Below are positions 1 to 12,019 of a stretch of 64,000 bases of DNA, piece after piece. Position 1 is the stretch's first letter. Each line of letters begins with the position of its first letter. The stretch lies in the NCBI RefSeq assembly GCF_958450345.1, contig NC_088780.1:24277167-24341166 (forward strand). The letters are read 5' to 3'. The notes below the pieces were generated by a model. That model was not told the DNA's origin. It saw nothing but the letters and a program-made list of their open reading frames with translations, and did not search any database. The stretch comes from Calliphora vicina. Lineage: Eukaryota > Arthropoda > Insecta > Diptera > Calliphoridae. The translations under genes were made by a program, and so were the position numbers.

Positions 1-177
1 TGGTTTGTAAAGAAAAAAATTAAAAAAAAATCCAGGTAAAACTCTTAAATTTTTTTTTGAGTCCAGTCGACTATAATTAAAAAGCTCCCTAAAGTATGCA
101 GTACAAATTTAGATATTTTATTTGCAAATAACTAAGTACAGGCAGGTGTATGTGGGTTGTAGAAACTTGAAGAACTA

Positions 178-394
178 ACATTAGTAAATGCTACCGGGCG
201 AAGCCGGGGATGTCAACTAGTTTATAATAATTTTTGGCGCAAAAACCAAAATTATTTAAAAACTATTTTTAAATCTTCATTTTATTTATAATAAAATATT
301 TTTATTAATAAATTAGACTTTCATACGCAGAAATAAATAACAACAGTTTTTAACATTAGTAAATGCTACCGGGCGAAGCCGTTCGGTCAACTAG
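178..394 (+). mobile_element. Two tandem Helitron-like 3' ends (175-bp period)
   Basis: Two direct copies, starting at 178 and 353, carry a GC-rich stem such as CCGGGCGAAGCCGG followed by CAACTAG, ending at 220 and 394 and followed by T. A short hairpin just before a CTAG terminus next to a T is the known 3' signature of Helitrons. The same 130-bp AT-rich block follows both ends, so this is a tandem duplication of a Helitron end plus its flank. No 5' end was found. Confidence 0.55.
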
Positions 395-754
395 TTTATA
401 AAAATTTTTGGCGCGAAAACCAAAATGATTTAAAAACTGTTTTTACATCCTCATTTTATTTATAATAAAATATTTTTATTAATAAATTAGACTTTCATAC
501 ACAGAAATAAATAACAACAGTTTTTAAATAATTAAAAAAATTGTAAACACTTGACTAACTTTTGTAACAATGTTTTTAATTAAATTATTTGTAAATTGTT
601 ATATTAACAATTTTTATTATTTTCTTATCAAGTATTTCATTTGTTAAATAATTCATTTCAATAAATTTAATAACGCCAAAAAGAATAATTAAATTGTAAG
701 TTTGTAAAAATCTATAAATAAAATATTAATTTTTAGTAATGGAAATTTTCGCGA

Positions 755-2150
755 ATTGAATACAAGTTGGGTTTTTATCCCGGGAATTTTGCCAATTTTT
801 CACTACACGATTCCCGGGATTTTTAGTCGGGAATCCCGGGAATTAAAAAATGAAGAAACTTCAAAGAAAACAGCCATTTTTTATCAAAAAATGGGAAAAA
901 GTTTTTTTTTACAGTTTTTATTTGGGTTTTTCGAATGATACAATAATTTAAAAAGACATACGGACATCGCTTTATCGACTTAGGTATTTATAAGATGCCA
1001 GAGTATATACATATTCATATCCTTTATGGGGTCGCAAAATAAAATTTGACGAACTACACTTAACGCTCATGGTATAGGTTTAAACAGCCGTACGTAAAAT
1101 CATGTTTTTCTTAAACTGTATGGATCTAATATTTGATAATTTATTTTTCTGAATACGTACTGCTGACGTAATAAATATCTGTTGGTAACAATGAAAGCAG
1201 ACATTTTATTATCAAAATTCATAATCGTCTTGATTTTGTTAAAAAAGTTCACCCACAAAACGCGGTAAAGTTTGGAGATAATTTTTTTTTATCCAAAAAA
1301 ACGGAAATAGTTTTTTATCAATATATCAACCTGGCTCGAATCTTTTTTTAAAATTCGCTGTTTTACTATAAAAAAAAATAATAAAAATTTGAGAAAATTT
1401 TGAGTTTAAAAAACCGTTTTTGTGGGTTAGTTGTTTTTATTATATAACATACATAACAAAGGATAGAAAGAATTAATTAATTCATAATTCCATTTTCGAG
1501 ACAAAATAAATTGTGTCTCTTAAGAATTCAGTTAAATGTATTGAATTCATTCCTTAGTGAATTTATTTATTTGAGAATTCATTATTTATAGAATTAATTT
1601 CTTATTAAATCTTTATAAATTTCTTCAAATCCATAACAAAATAGCTTAAAAAATATATTAAATGATTAAATTTTTTCTTCAATGCAAATCGATTACAAAA
1701 AGTCTTAAGACAATTTTTTTCAATTCATTTTGTAAATGATTAAATTAAATAAACCTGAATTAAGAAAAAAAATGTAAACTCAATTTGTAGTAGATTTGAA
1801 TTAACAAAAATTTAATCATTCAAAGTTTGAATAAATTCTGTTATTAATTAACTTCAAAATTAATTCAATTTAAAATATTTAAATAATTAGATGTTGGGAA
1901 TGGACTTATGGAATGAAAGGCTGACATTTTTTAATTACGGATTAAAATTTTAATGAATTAAGCTCAAATTTAATTAATTAATACGAAGCTGCGATATATA
2001 ATGATTTCAACACTATGTTTTTATATGAAATTTGGCATTAATATTCCTCATTTACAGTATCATTATATATTTCGCGAATAGCCGGGTACTCGGGAATGTA
2101 GAAAAAAATTTCCCGATTCCCGGGAATCAAAAAAATTCGGGAAATTAAAA
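755..2150. mobile_element. Element or remnant with CCCGGGAAT subterminal motifs
   Basis: A cluster of TCCCGGGA and GGGAATCCCGGGAA motifs lies at 778-842. A second cluster in mixed orientation lies at 2085-2145. Between them the sequence is AT-rich with no long ORF. Repeated palindromic motifs near both ends are common in hAT-like non-autonomous elements, but I could not find matching terminal inverted repeats (TIRs) or a TSD, so the limits and class are tentative. The 60-residue reading frame inside it is not credible as a gene. Confidence 0.3.
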
Positions 2151-4650
2151 ACCATATATACAAGGTATGTTTATTAAATAAGTTGTTGTAACTTTTAAGC
2201 GAATAACGTTGGACGAAAAATCATTTAAAGAGATATTCTTTCCACAGGGTTCACATACAAATCTAAAAGAGCGTACAATGGTTCAAGCGTACAATGGTTC
2301 TACGATTGATCATCTTTGAATAAATCTGTATAAAATGCAAGATTCCATCCAACATTATAAAAAATTATACAACGATCACATGTGTTGTTGCCCCAATGCA
2401 TTCTTCCAAAAATCCTCTATAAAGTCCAAAGTCAATACCTGAAGTATAATCATTAGATCAATGTTCTATTATATCCACGATTGTCCGACTTAAGTAATAG
2501 AACTCAGCCAATAAGATTGGGATGAAACAGCTTAGCATAGAAGCAAGAAAAACTCCCTTTTCAATGTAATTTTAAGATTAAAACTTGTAATTATTAATAA
2601 AGAATCACATAAGTAAACCCTTCATTGTTTTTCTTAGTATAGGAAGGTCAATAAAATAGTAATAATATCTTTTAAATCCAATAGAGAAAATGTAATTAAC
2701 TGTTAACAACAATATTGTTTAAGATGATTATGTTAATATTTCAATATAATAGTTGATTGTTAATCAATTAATTACTCAATAACACAATCTTGTAGTTAAA
2801 AAATATTGTTGAGTGTTAACAACTTTAAGTAACAATTTTTTTTTTATATTTACAAAATCGATTATTGGTGCTTTTTTAATTAAAAAAAATAAATGTATTG
2901 ACGAATTTGGTAATCAATAAGTCAATTGATTTGTCGTAATTTTTTTCTATAGAATTTATAATTATTAGAAAATTGTTCAAATGTTTTAATTCTATGTGTT
3001 AAACATTTTGTTTTTGTAGCTTATCACATTATTGCACTAAGATATTCAATTGAATCCTACTAGACTTTATTTTGTATTAATTTTCTATATAATTCTGATC
3101 ATTTAATTACTTATATATACATATATTATCAGCAATAATTCTGTTAATTTAATTGGAATTAAAATATTTTATTCCATTATATAATTTCATAGCAACTGGT
3201 TCATTGTTGACACTTTTTATAGCGCAATTTGTTAAGTGAATCACATTCTTCATGCTTAATGATTTTAGTAGATACTTATTGTATATGTATTAAGAAAATT
3301 ATATTAAATGATATTTTTATAAAATTAATTGTAAAACAAGTACTTGTTAAATCTATCTTATGACACCTTAAAATACATTTGGTTAATATATATTTCAATT
3401 GTTCAGGGGTGTAATGAGATTTTAAGGTAACTTTAAGATATAACTACGAGAACCAGATACCCTGTATGTTAAATTGTTTCACCGATTACATTTTGTGAAA
3501 GCCTGTATTCTAATCTACGATTTGCTTGTACTTCATTTTGCAATCAGACCTGCAGTTTAGAGTATACAGTTTTATTACCACTTTTTTCCGATCAAACAAA
3601 AGTCATAAATTTCCTCGCCTTCTACTGTTATTAAATCTACTACTGATTTAATAAATATTTATCAAGTGTTTAGATTTTATTTGTATAAATTTTAAGTGCA
3701 ATTTATTACATTTATTTGTACAGTCATTTAATCTCTAACAATTTATATTCTAATACATAGTACAACTGACCTTGTACTTTGTAATTTAGAAAAACGCTTT
3801 AAAAAACTGCAAATATTACACAGCATTTAAAATATATACCTACGTATTTATTTTTATATCAGGAAATAATTTGTTACTATATCATACATTAATCAAATAT
3901 CTACGTTTAAATAGTTAACCACCTTTATTTGTTTTTAATTTTATTTGTGTCGTAAAAGCAGTTAGATATCACCATGACTTGCTTAAACACATCAATTATA
4001 ATATTTGATATTGAATAAAATGATTACCATGTAGTTAAGTTAATATTTCTAAGATTAGAATTTCTTTGCAGTGCCAAAATAAATCAACCTTTGGTAATTC
4101 TAAAAACAAAACAATGGATTTTAATAAAAAAATTTTGCAATCATCATCATGACCTATTGATCTAGTATTTCTTAAAATTTATTTTACATATCTGCAATTT
4201 ATTTTGACGGCATACAAAGTCTAACTGTCTGGAATAGTAATTGTTAAAATTAAAATGAAAATTATTGTATGACAATGTGTTTTTGATAGATAACAAACAT
4301 GTTAATAAAATGTGAAAAATTGTTTAGAGCCGGCATAGGTGACTTAAGTTTTAGGATTTTTTACTACTTCATTGAAGTGCATTTTTCACACTGCCCGAAA
4401 AAGTGCTTTTAATCTTAGGTTCTTTGAAAATTATTTGAACTTTTTAAAGAAGTTCCAAAATTATTCTCCGTCATCTTAAAATCAAATACTGAAAATTCTA
4501 ACCAAATCTCATAATCTTTATAGGTTGTACATTTTATTTAAAGTTTCGAGTTAAAGATCATTTCAATCAGGATCAATTCCAATTAGAAATTGTTTTTGAA
4601 TTCATACATCGATAACTCATTACAATTTGATACCAAACAATTAACAGAGC
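2151..4650. other. AT-rich intergenic stretch, no gene seen
   Basis: I see no convincing coding region, RNA gene or bounded repeat here. One local direct repeat, GCGTACAATGGTTC, occurs twice at 2271-2300. The rest is simple AT-rich sequence. Confidence 0.5.
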
Positions 4651-4672
4651 AATATTCGGCTATGCCGAATCT

Positions 4673-5347
4673 ATATACCCTTCACCAAATTATACTTTAA
4701 AATACAAATTTTAAATATTTTTAGGTAAACAGATTTATTTTTATTCTTTCAAAATTGTTTTTATAATTTTTTTTACAATTTTTTTTTTTTTAAATTTTTT
4801 TGGTAAACGAAAAATTCGGTTTAATATATATTTTCCCCGATTTTGACCAATTGTAGGTCCAAATTACTATAGCCTTGTATGTTGAAATCAACTTACATAC
4901 ATGATTCATACATCAATATATCGGTAATTCTTCCGGCTCGGTTGCTATTTAAAATCGGCCCACAAATGGCTGTGATATAAGGAAAAAACCGGGAATACCT
5001 CGATTTGTTATCAATATCTGGGTTACTAAGTCATTAATATACACAATATGAAAATCGAATGATAGATATTTCAAGTCAATTGCAACGATGTATATAAGGC
5101 TATAATCAGTTGGACCTACAATGGGTCAAAATCGGGAAAAATATTTTTTAACCCGATTTTTTTTTTCATTAAAAAAAAATTTTTTTTACATAAATTCTTT
5201 TTCCAAAAACTTAGAAAAAAATTTGAAAAAATCTTTTTAAAAAAAAATTAAAAAGTTATTTTGAAAAATTAAAAATTTTTAAATTTTGTTTATCTAAAAA
5301 TATTTAAAAACAATTTATTTTAAATTATAATTAGGTTAAGGGTATAT
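4673..5347. mobile_element. Fold-back element with long inverted arms (675 bp)
   Basis: The left end begins ATATACCCTTCACCAAATTA and the right end is its inverted counterpart, ending GGTTAAGGGTATAT. The inverted similarity runs inward for about 200 bp on each side, including the block around TTGTAGGTCCAA (left) and TTGGACCTACAA (right). The centre holds the part also found at 12040-12300. It has no coding capacity and is best called an unclassified long-TIR or fold-back repeat. Confidence 0.65.
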
Positions 5348-5409
5348 AAGAATATATATATATATAGCTGCCTTACTTGCTTTAAACAAAATTTACAAAA
5401 AATTAAAAA

Positions 5410-6040
5410 AAATATTTTCGATTGAAATTCTTAGCTTTTATTTTGAAACATTTGTACAATATAGTTAATTTATTCAAAGTATTGGCCATTGTGATTTATA
5501 TTTTATCAACTTTCTGGCCACATATGGATTCCGAGCCAAAAGAACTTCTTATCTCTTGACCCAACAACGAATTAAGCCAATTGCGGGTACTCTGTTCTGA
5601 AGTGTAGTGTATCCCAGAGAGAGCATTCTGCATCCATCGAAACAAATAGTAGACGGATGGGGCTAGGTCTGGACTATAAGACGGGTGAGGCAACACGAAC
5701 CACTTCTTTCTAAATACTTTTTAATAGGTATTACAACATGTGGCCCAGCGTTGTCATGATGGAAAATTACGGATTTTGGGCGATTTACGGTCAATACTCG
5801 CTTCAAACGATTCAGTTGCGTTCGGTATAGTTTCCCTGTGATGTTATGGTCAGATTTCAGCAGCTCATAATAGATAGGACCATTATAGTCCCACCAAATA
5901 CAGATAATTGCCTTATCGCCATGGATATTTGGCTTTGGTGTCGATTCGGCTGGGTAGTCGGTGTTCACATACGATGTCTTACTCTTCGGGTTATCGTAAT
6001 GGATACAGTTTTCATTGCTAGTAATAAGTCGGTGTAAAAA
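5410..6040 (-). pseudogene. Truncated, frameshifted mariner transposase
   Basis: On the minus strand, pieces of a mariner-family transposase are readable in order: FLHRLIT, IHYDNPK, STPKPNIHG, IWWDYNG, FHHDNAGPH, YSPDLAPS and FRWMQNALSGIHYTS. These are the C-terminal two thirds of the DD34D catalytic domain. The frame shifts near 5685-5700 and again near 5530. At about 6014-6016 the codon for the first catalytic Asp (normally TGDEKW) is AAT, giving TSNENC. The N-terminal part beyond the LLERYKKK-like region is missing. This copy is dead. The same family recurs around 48.3-50.7 kb. Confidence 0.85.
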
Positions 6041-6221
6041 TTATTTTTTTTTATAGCGTCCAAGCTGCATTTCATACATACAAATCGTTTTTAAAGTTCT
6101 CTTAGCTTCAATTCGTATGGTACCAAATTTCCTTCTTATTTTATTCTCAAATTAAAGAAGTAAAACACAACATCCCGCATGATACTTTGATGGAACAAAA
6201 TTCGATATTTTCAAAGCAAAA

Positions 6222-6855
6222 CAAGTAAGAAAGTATGGTCGGTCAAGCCCGACCATATAATACCCTACACCAAGTAAATGAGGCCTTATGTGGGAGCTAT
6301 GACCAATTATGGACCGATCACCATAAAATTAGGTCGTGAGATTTATGTCTATATTAAAGTTAACTACGTTGAATTTTGTGTGTATATCAAAATTTTTAAG
6401 CGATTTAAGCACGTTAAAGTGATTTTCGGAAGCGGATCTATATGGGAGCTATGACTAATTATTATGGTGACATGAATTTTGTGTATATAAAACTTATTTG
6501 GAGCGAAATTTGTGTAGATACATAAATAAATTAAACATTTATGACCGATAAAGTTCAATTTCGAGAGGACATTTGTATGGGGGCTAGGTGAAATAATGGA
6601 CCGATTTCAGCCAGTTTCAATAGGCATGGTCCTTGGGCCGAAAAAGTAATACGTACCAAATTTGATCGAAATATCTTCAAAATTGCGACTTGTACTCTGC
6701 GCACAAGGTTTACATGGACAGCCAGCCGGCCAGCCAACCAGACGGACGGACATCGTTTAATCGACTCAGAAAGTGATTCTAAGTCGATCGGTATACTTTA
6801 AGGTGGGTGTTAGACTAATATTTTTGAGCGTTATGGTGGTGAAAGGTATAAAAAC
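6222..6855 (-). repeat. CCTACACC-family dispersed repeat, copy 1
   Basis: It starts with the family end AAGTATGGTCGGTCAAGCCC followed by ATAATACCCTACACC, and finishes with GGTGGTGAAAGGTATAAAAA. It lies in the opposite orientation to the copies at 55.5, 58.1 and 62.1 kb. Internal landmarks are the TATGGGAGCTATGAC blocks and the GACGGACGGACATCG block. It has no real gene: the short ORFs in it recur in every copy because the DNA repeat recurs. Confidence 0.75.
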
Positions 6856-6884
6856 TTTGTTGTTTGCAGTGTAATATGTTCAAT

Positions 6885-7405
6885 AACTAAATGAGAATAA
6901 ATTACAGATATATACCCTTCAAAATGACATTTAAAAACAAAAACCGCGTTCAAAAGATACGCCATTTATAGTTAATCCATCATTTTAAGTTAGTCATCCA
7001 ATAAATATTAAAAAATAAGCTACGAAATATATTTTTAAGAAAAATGTTTGATCCAATTTTGTCTAAGTTTCCTCGAAATCCGCCTATAATAACACTATAC
7101 AACAAAATCAAATTTTTCCCAAAATTTCAAGGTCCGACCAGTAAATTTTGATAGAGGACACTTTTTTCTCAAATTAAAGAAATAAAGCAAAGCAAAAGTC
7201 ATTTCTGTAATTTATTCTTACAATAGCTAAGTAAGAATAAATTACAGAAATGTACACTTCCAAATTGCATATAAAAATAAAAACCGCGTTTTCCTCATTT
7301 TTAAGTAATGCACCCAATAAATATTAGAAAATAAGCTACGAAATGTATTTTTAAGAAATATTTTTAATCAAATTTTGTTAAAAAACTAAGTTTCCTCGAA
7401 ATCCG
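6885..7405 (+). repeat. Diverged tandem duplication, ~340-bp period
   Basis: The block beginning AATAAATTACAG, followed by AAAACAAAAACCGCGTT, AATAAGCTACGAAAT and TTTCCTCGAAATCCGCC, occurs at about 6898-7090 and again at 7230-7405 in the same orientation with scattered changes. No coding potential was seen. Confidence 0.6.
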
Positions 7406-8381
7406 CCAATTGCGAATCGGTCTTATTATCGGGACAAGTGTTTGCCATTTTAATCGTTATTTTGCATTTATTAAAATCGAAATAATTTTTTTTTTAATTT
7501 CGTTTAAAAGAATTTTGAAAATGCTTGAATTGATTTTTGTTGGGATCAAATTATAATGTGTTATCGGTGTGAGAAAATTTTTATATTTTAAATTAAAATA
7601 CAAAAATAATTTTTAATTCTATTTTTTCAACATGTAAATTTTTTTCAAAATATTGCTTCTTTGATCCAAATTCGAAACTGCAAACACTAACCATTATCCG
7701 ATTTTAATAAAATTTTCAGTAGTTGGCTTTTACAAAAGTGGCAAATAAAGGCCACTTTAATACATATTTAAAATTTAACTTTTCTTAAATGAAAATCTTT
7801 AGGGTGCTCTTAAGTCTTAATTTAATAACATTTAATTTATTTTCTATTAACTCTACCCACAAAAGCATACAATATTTAAATCTTATTTGTAAAGTGTAAA
7901 TAAAATACAATAAATTTAAAGCAAACAACATGTTATGCATATAAATAAACACCTTAAAAATTTATTAAATAAATAAACAAACAAGCCAACAAACAAAAAT
8001 ATATATTAATATTTGAAAATGTCACTTAATTTAAACTGTTATGCGAAAAAAGAAAAACGAAGCAAAACAAAAATAAAAAACAAATTAAACATTAAATAAT
8101 TACTCATACAACAATTAGGTTGACATATTGAAGATTGTTTTCATTTTGATCAGCAACCGGCAAAAACCGGCAATTGTATACAAAATATTACACAATATGT
8201 ACTTTGTTAAGCCAAAAAAAAAAACACAAAACAAAATAAGAAAAAAAATTACAATAATTTAAAACACAAAACAATAAAATATAACACTACACGAATGTCA
8301 CGTTCTGTAGTAATAATAATACTGATTTTAAATTTCATTCATGTACTACTATTTACTTTTGTTTTTTCTTTGTCATTTCAG
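7406..8381. other. Region upstream of the first visible esterase exon
   Basis: This is AT-rich sequence with A-runs and no clear repeat boundary. It should contain either the 5' end or the first intron of the esterase. I looked for a first exon of about 16 codons ending two bases into a codon before a GT donor and found none that is convincing. The pyrimidine tract and CAG at 8355-8381 are the acceptor of the next exon. Confidence 0.4.
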
Positions 8382-8694
8382 GGCTATCGATTATAAATTC
8401 GAACAATACCGTTTAAACACAGGCGCTACAATTGTTGTCAACACCACCAAGGGTCAAGTTAAGGGTGCCAAACGATTGTCAGTATGGGGTAATTCATATT
8501 TCACATTCGAGGGTATTCCCTTTGCTAAGCCGCCTGTTGGTGAACTACGCTTTAAAGCTCCCGAACCAGCTGAACCATGGCAGGGAGTTAAAGATTGTAC
8601 GGGACCAGCTGAAATACCCTTCCAGTCGAATTATATTTTCAAGAAATACAAAGGCTCTGAGGATTGTTTGTATTTGAATGTGTTTGCAAATGAG
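8382..8694 (+). CDS. Alpha-esterase, internal exon (N-terminal part)
   Basis: This exon encodes about 104 residues from AIDYKFEQYRL through the conserved FEGIPFAKPPVGELRFK and GSEDCLYLNVFANE. These are the N-terminal landmarks of insect carboxyl/cholinesterase-fold carboxylesterases and match the fly alpha-esterase group, for example Lucilia cuprina alphaE7 recalled from knowledge. It is preceded by a pyrimidine tract and CAG (8379-8381) and ends GAG|GTTAGT (donor at 8695). The first base, G8382, completes a codon from an upstream exon that I did not find; by comparison with the family that exon should encode about 16 residues. The ATG at 8341 lies in the intron and is probably not the start. 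The donor is phase 0, matching the acceptor at 14551. Confidence 0.88.
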
Positions 8695-8819
8695 GTTAGT
8701 ATAAATACTTGAAAATAAAAGGGTGCATAAATGGTGGTTTTAAGCCCGTTAGAACTTTCGACAGGGTTACCTGTCAAACGTGCTGTCATACTGCTGACAT
8801 TTATGATTAATACTCTGGC

Positions 8820-9260
8820 AAATCATCATGAATAGATTAACGACTGAAATTATCCAAATTTACTTTGAAAATCAGGCATCGAATCGCGCTACTTATATAC
8901 GACTGTTTTATCGCAAAATTGTGTACAGCGATGAGGCTAATTTTTGGCTTAACAAGTTAGTTAAGAAACAAAATTGCCGCATATGGAGTGAAATCAATCT
9001 ACAACACACCCTACAGACTCCAATTCATCCAGAAAAATCATCATCGGACCTCATTTCTTCAAAAATGTAGCCAGACCTCGCGTTACGGTAACTGGAGAAC
9101 GTTACCAAACCATGATCAATGATGTTTTGGTTGAAAATAAGGATGACATTGAATCGGGGAGACGCCTTCGATGCCAAAATTTTTCGTGGAGAATGCTCCT
9201 CCGTAAAGAAAAGCCGCGGCCAAACAAAATGTTTTTGATTAAAATTGACCAATCTTGTTG
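8820..9260 (+). pseudogene. Tc1/mariner-superfamily transposase fragment
   Basis: The readable pieces are IVYSDEANFWLNKLV..KKQNCRIWSE and, after frame breaks, FFKNVARPRVTVTGERYQTM. They correspond to the first catalytic Asp region (SDEAHFW-type) and the VTVTGERY segment of a Tc1/mariner-superfamily transposase common in arthropods. The N-terminal portion (NRLTTEIIQIYFEN) runs directly into the catalytic part, so an internal deletion is likely. No second Asp or final acidic residue was found. It lies in the esterase intron, same strand, and is non-functional. Confidence 0.7.
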
Positions 9261-9639
9261 AAAAATTTTCTAAATTACTGTCCAATAGGACTAGTGTGTG
9301 CAAAAATTAATAATTACTTGTCAAAAAATTAAGGAAAAAAATACTAATAGGAATAAGATCCATTATTTTATAACTCTACTATCAAAGGGTAGTAAAACCC
9401 TATACTTAGCTTGTCTAATTTGGTGACTCATTTTTTTTTATAGGCCCCCAAATTTCTGAAAATCAGTGGGCTCTCAAAATATTCTGTCATCAGAATTTTT
9501 TTTTTAAATAGTATGATCAAGTCAACTCTTCTGTGTTGTGCTATATTATTATTTTAATATTATTACTCGGCTGAGGTGTTTTCTAGTTGATTTAAAGTTG
9601 TTCAGCTTCGAAGGCGGAACGGGAATCAGTGGGTGGACC

Positions 9640-10640
9640 TACAAAGTCTCATAATTAAAAAAAAAACGCCAAAAATCCATTTACGATCCGAATGAGCTGA
9701 AATTTAAAATATAGATAGTCTTGAGAAGGTCTAAAAAAATATGCTTACATTTTTCCAGATTTTATGATCTGGAAAGAGAGCTTAATGCAAAAACGTATAA
9801 AGTAAAACTTTACTAACTTAAGCGGACCTTGTCCCCCCAGACCTATCCAAACTTATCCAATTTTGAAACAAAATTTTAGGTTTGAGTAAAAAATTCTAAA
9901 AATGCAAAGCACCGATCCTCAAAAACTCTTCATATTTTATAACCCTATATGTTGTTTATATACATACATACAAAACGTTTTTACTATAAAGCCTAGTACT
10001 CTGTTCATATTTGCGAAAAAATATGGTTTTTTCATGCGAAAAATTTTATATGCTGTTTGACAGTTTTAATTTCGTGCGAAAGAAGTGCTGCTTATGTTAT
10101 TTCGTGTGGAAAAATAAGGTTGCCAGATGTATTTCACATGTTTTCCACAATAAAAACAGAGTACTGCTTTTGCGAAATTATTTCGCATATATTTCATTCC
10201 AAATATTTTATATGTAGTTTGACAGCATTTCGCACGGAATTTTGAACAGAGTACCTAGCTTAACACTGTAAATAACGTCAAAGTGGGCACTTTTCTAAAA
10301 AATAACTCAGTTTTTGGAACACATTTTCCCCGTTTTAGGAATTTTGGAGTTTGAAAACAAAGAAAGACAACAGTATTAATGACACTGACTTTTGATATCT
10401 GTGACCGTTAAAATTTTACATTCAAAGTTAAAATTTTCTTGATGGAAAATCACCATATTTAAATCTTTTTAGTTTTTATGGTAGTTGACGTCCGAAAAAA
10501 ACACAAAATTATTTCGTTTCACTAAAATGTCAATCCTCAAATCCTAAGGTTTCCACCAACGTCAAAAACTTGTATAAGAAGCTTATATTACTCTTTAGAA
10601 GCTCCAAAAACCTTTTTCATACCTTGCATCAAGCCGGTTA
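9640..10640 (-). repeat. Long-arm repeat family, copy A
   Basis: The landmark blocks (GCCAAAAATCCATTTACGATC, TTATGATCTGGAAAGAGAGC, CCTATCCAAACTTATCC, TTTTTGGAACACATTTTCCC) also occur, mostly inverted, at 27.9-31.9 kb and 33.0-34.2 kb. It is non-coding. It is split by the short element at 9996-10254, which is missing from the matching position of the 33-kb copy. Confidence 0.6.
9996..10254. mobile_element. Short inverted-repeat element (259 bp), CTA duplication
   Basis: The ends are GTACTCTGTTCA (9996) and TGAACAGAGTAC (ending 10254), a perfect 12-bp TIR flanked by CTA on both sides (9993-9995 and 10255-10257). A 3-bp duplication would suit a PIF/Harbinger-type MITE, but the class is unproven. 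Internal motifs TTTGCGAAA and TTTCGCA repeat near the ends. It interrupts long-arm family copy A. Confidence 0.7.
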
Positions 10641-10823
10641 TGCGTGATCAAGATTGGGTTCGTGATGCGCCTGTGTCATACCGATAATGATTTGCCCATT
10701 ATTCGTTATTGCAGCACAATACATTCGAACATACAATTTTAACCAAAAATCTTTGTTTTAACGCCAAAAAATTTAAAAAAACGAAAACTTTTAAAGTACA
10801 AAGTGATTTTTTAGAGTACCTAG

Positions 10824-10960
10824 TAGGGTATTCAATCGATTAACCGTTAATCGGTTAACCGATTAATTTTGGACGGTTAACTGTTCGAATAATTTAAAAT
10901 TACCGATTTTCAAATAACAAATAAACCGATTAATTTGTGTCGATTAACCGAAATTCCTTT
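10824..10960 (+). mobile_element. hAT-like terminus with GGTTAACCGATTAA motifs
   Basis: It begins TAGGGTATTC, the same 10-bp TIR as the bounded element at 58651-60059, followed by nested palindromic motifs such as GATTAACCGTTAATCGG. No matching right end with TACCCTA was found downstream, so this looks like a single surviving terminus. Confidence 0.5.
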
Positions 10961-11350
10961 TTTTTTTGCACTTTAAACATTTTTTTGTATTTTTTTTTCC
11001 CTTTCAATTCAAATACAAATTAAAATTAGATATTTTTTGAACATCCAATAAACATGATTAGTGAGTATGTATAACAACTGGCATATTTAATTTACATGTC
11101 TCTGAAACTTTGTTTGTATTTACATGTATAGACGAAACTTTTTTTTGAAATGAGTCTTTTATCATAAAAACTATTAAATTAATCAAAATCTAAAACTATC
11201 CAAAAAGTAATATTCTTTATCATGCTTTTGATTTCTGAAACATATACAACCAACGAGAGAGTTTTTTTCCAAGAAAAGTTTTATTAAATCTAAAGAAAAA
11301 AATCGTTTAAATTATATTTTTTTTATAAAAGATTATTTCAGAAGATCTCC

Positions 11351-11467
11351 CTAAAACCCTAAAAAACTCACTCACCGCTCATTTGCTGCAACAGCGACAT
11401 AATTCATCACTAAAACCCTAAAAAACTCACTCATCGCTCATTTGCTGCAACAACGTCATAATTCAAA
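11351..11467 (+). repeat. Tandem duplication, 59-bp unit, two copies
   Basis: CTAAAACCCTAAAAAACTCA starts at 11351 and again at 11410, with the same downstream sequence (CGCTCATTTGCTGCAACA) and only a few differences. It is intronic and non-coding. Confidence 0.85.
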
Positions 11468-12019
11468 AAAAGGCGTTTCGAGAAAAACGTCTTTGAATGT
11501 TTTATGATATTTTACTATTTCTTAAATAAATTTTCAACAAATCATGCGATTTCAGAAATATAAATAGTAGATGTTAATACTTTTCTAATCTATATTTAAC
11601 CCAAACTCTTTATTTATCAAATATACGAGAAAACATGAATTTTAATTTTGATGTTTACAACAAAAAAACACTCTCATACAAAAAATAATTGACTTTTTTG
11701 AAAACTGATAAAATTATATGAAAGATTATAGAACGCCGCATATTTTGTATTACTCAGTTCAAAAAACACGGATTTTGAGTTATGACGTTGTTGCGGTTTA
11801 CAAAAATGATCTCAAATACCTTATTTGCCGTTTTTATGTTTTTGTACACAAAATTCGTTGTTGTATTTTCAATTCAAATTAAAATTTCAATTTAAAATTA
11901 AAATAGAAATTATTAATTTTTATTTTGAAATTGTTTTTTAATTTTTTTTAAAAAAAGTTTTTTCCAAATTTTTTTTTTAGTTTTTAAATTTTTTTTTTTG
12001 GAAAAAAAATGTATGACAA

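Noticed and set aside
8341..8381. ATG at 8341 as the esterase start, giving a hydrophobic leader
   Set aside because: The segment is the pyrimidine tract and acceptor of the exon at 8382; related esterases have a separate short first exon. Kept only as an alternative.
8295..8400. Hydrophobic frame starting at 8295 (MSRSVVIIILILNF)
   Set aside because: It is out of frame with the esterase exon, reaches TAA shortly after 8395 and has no donor that would fix the phase.
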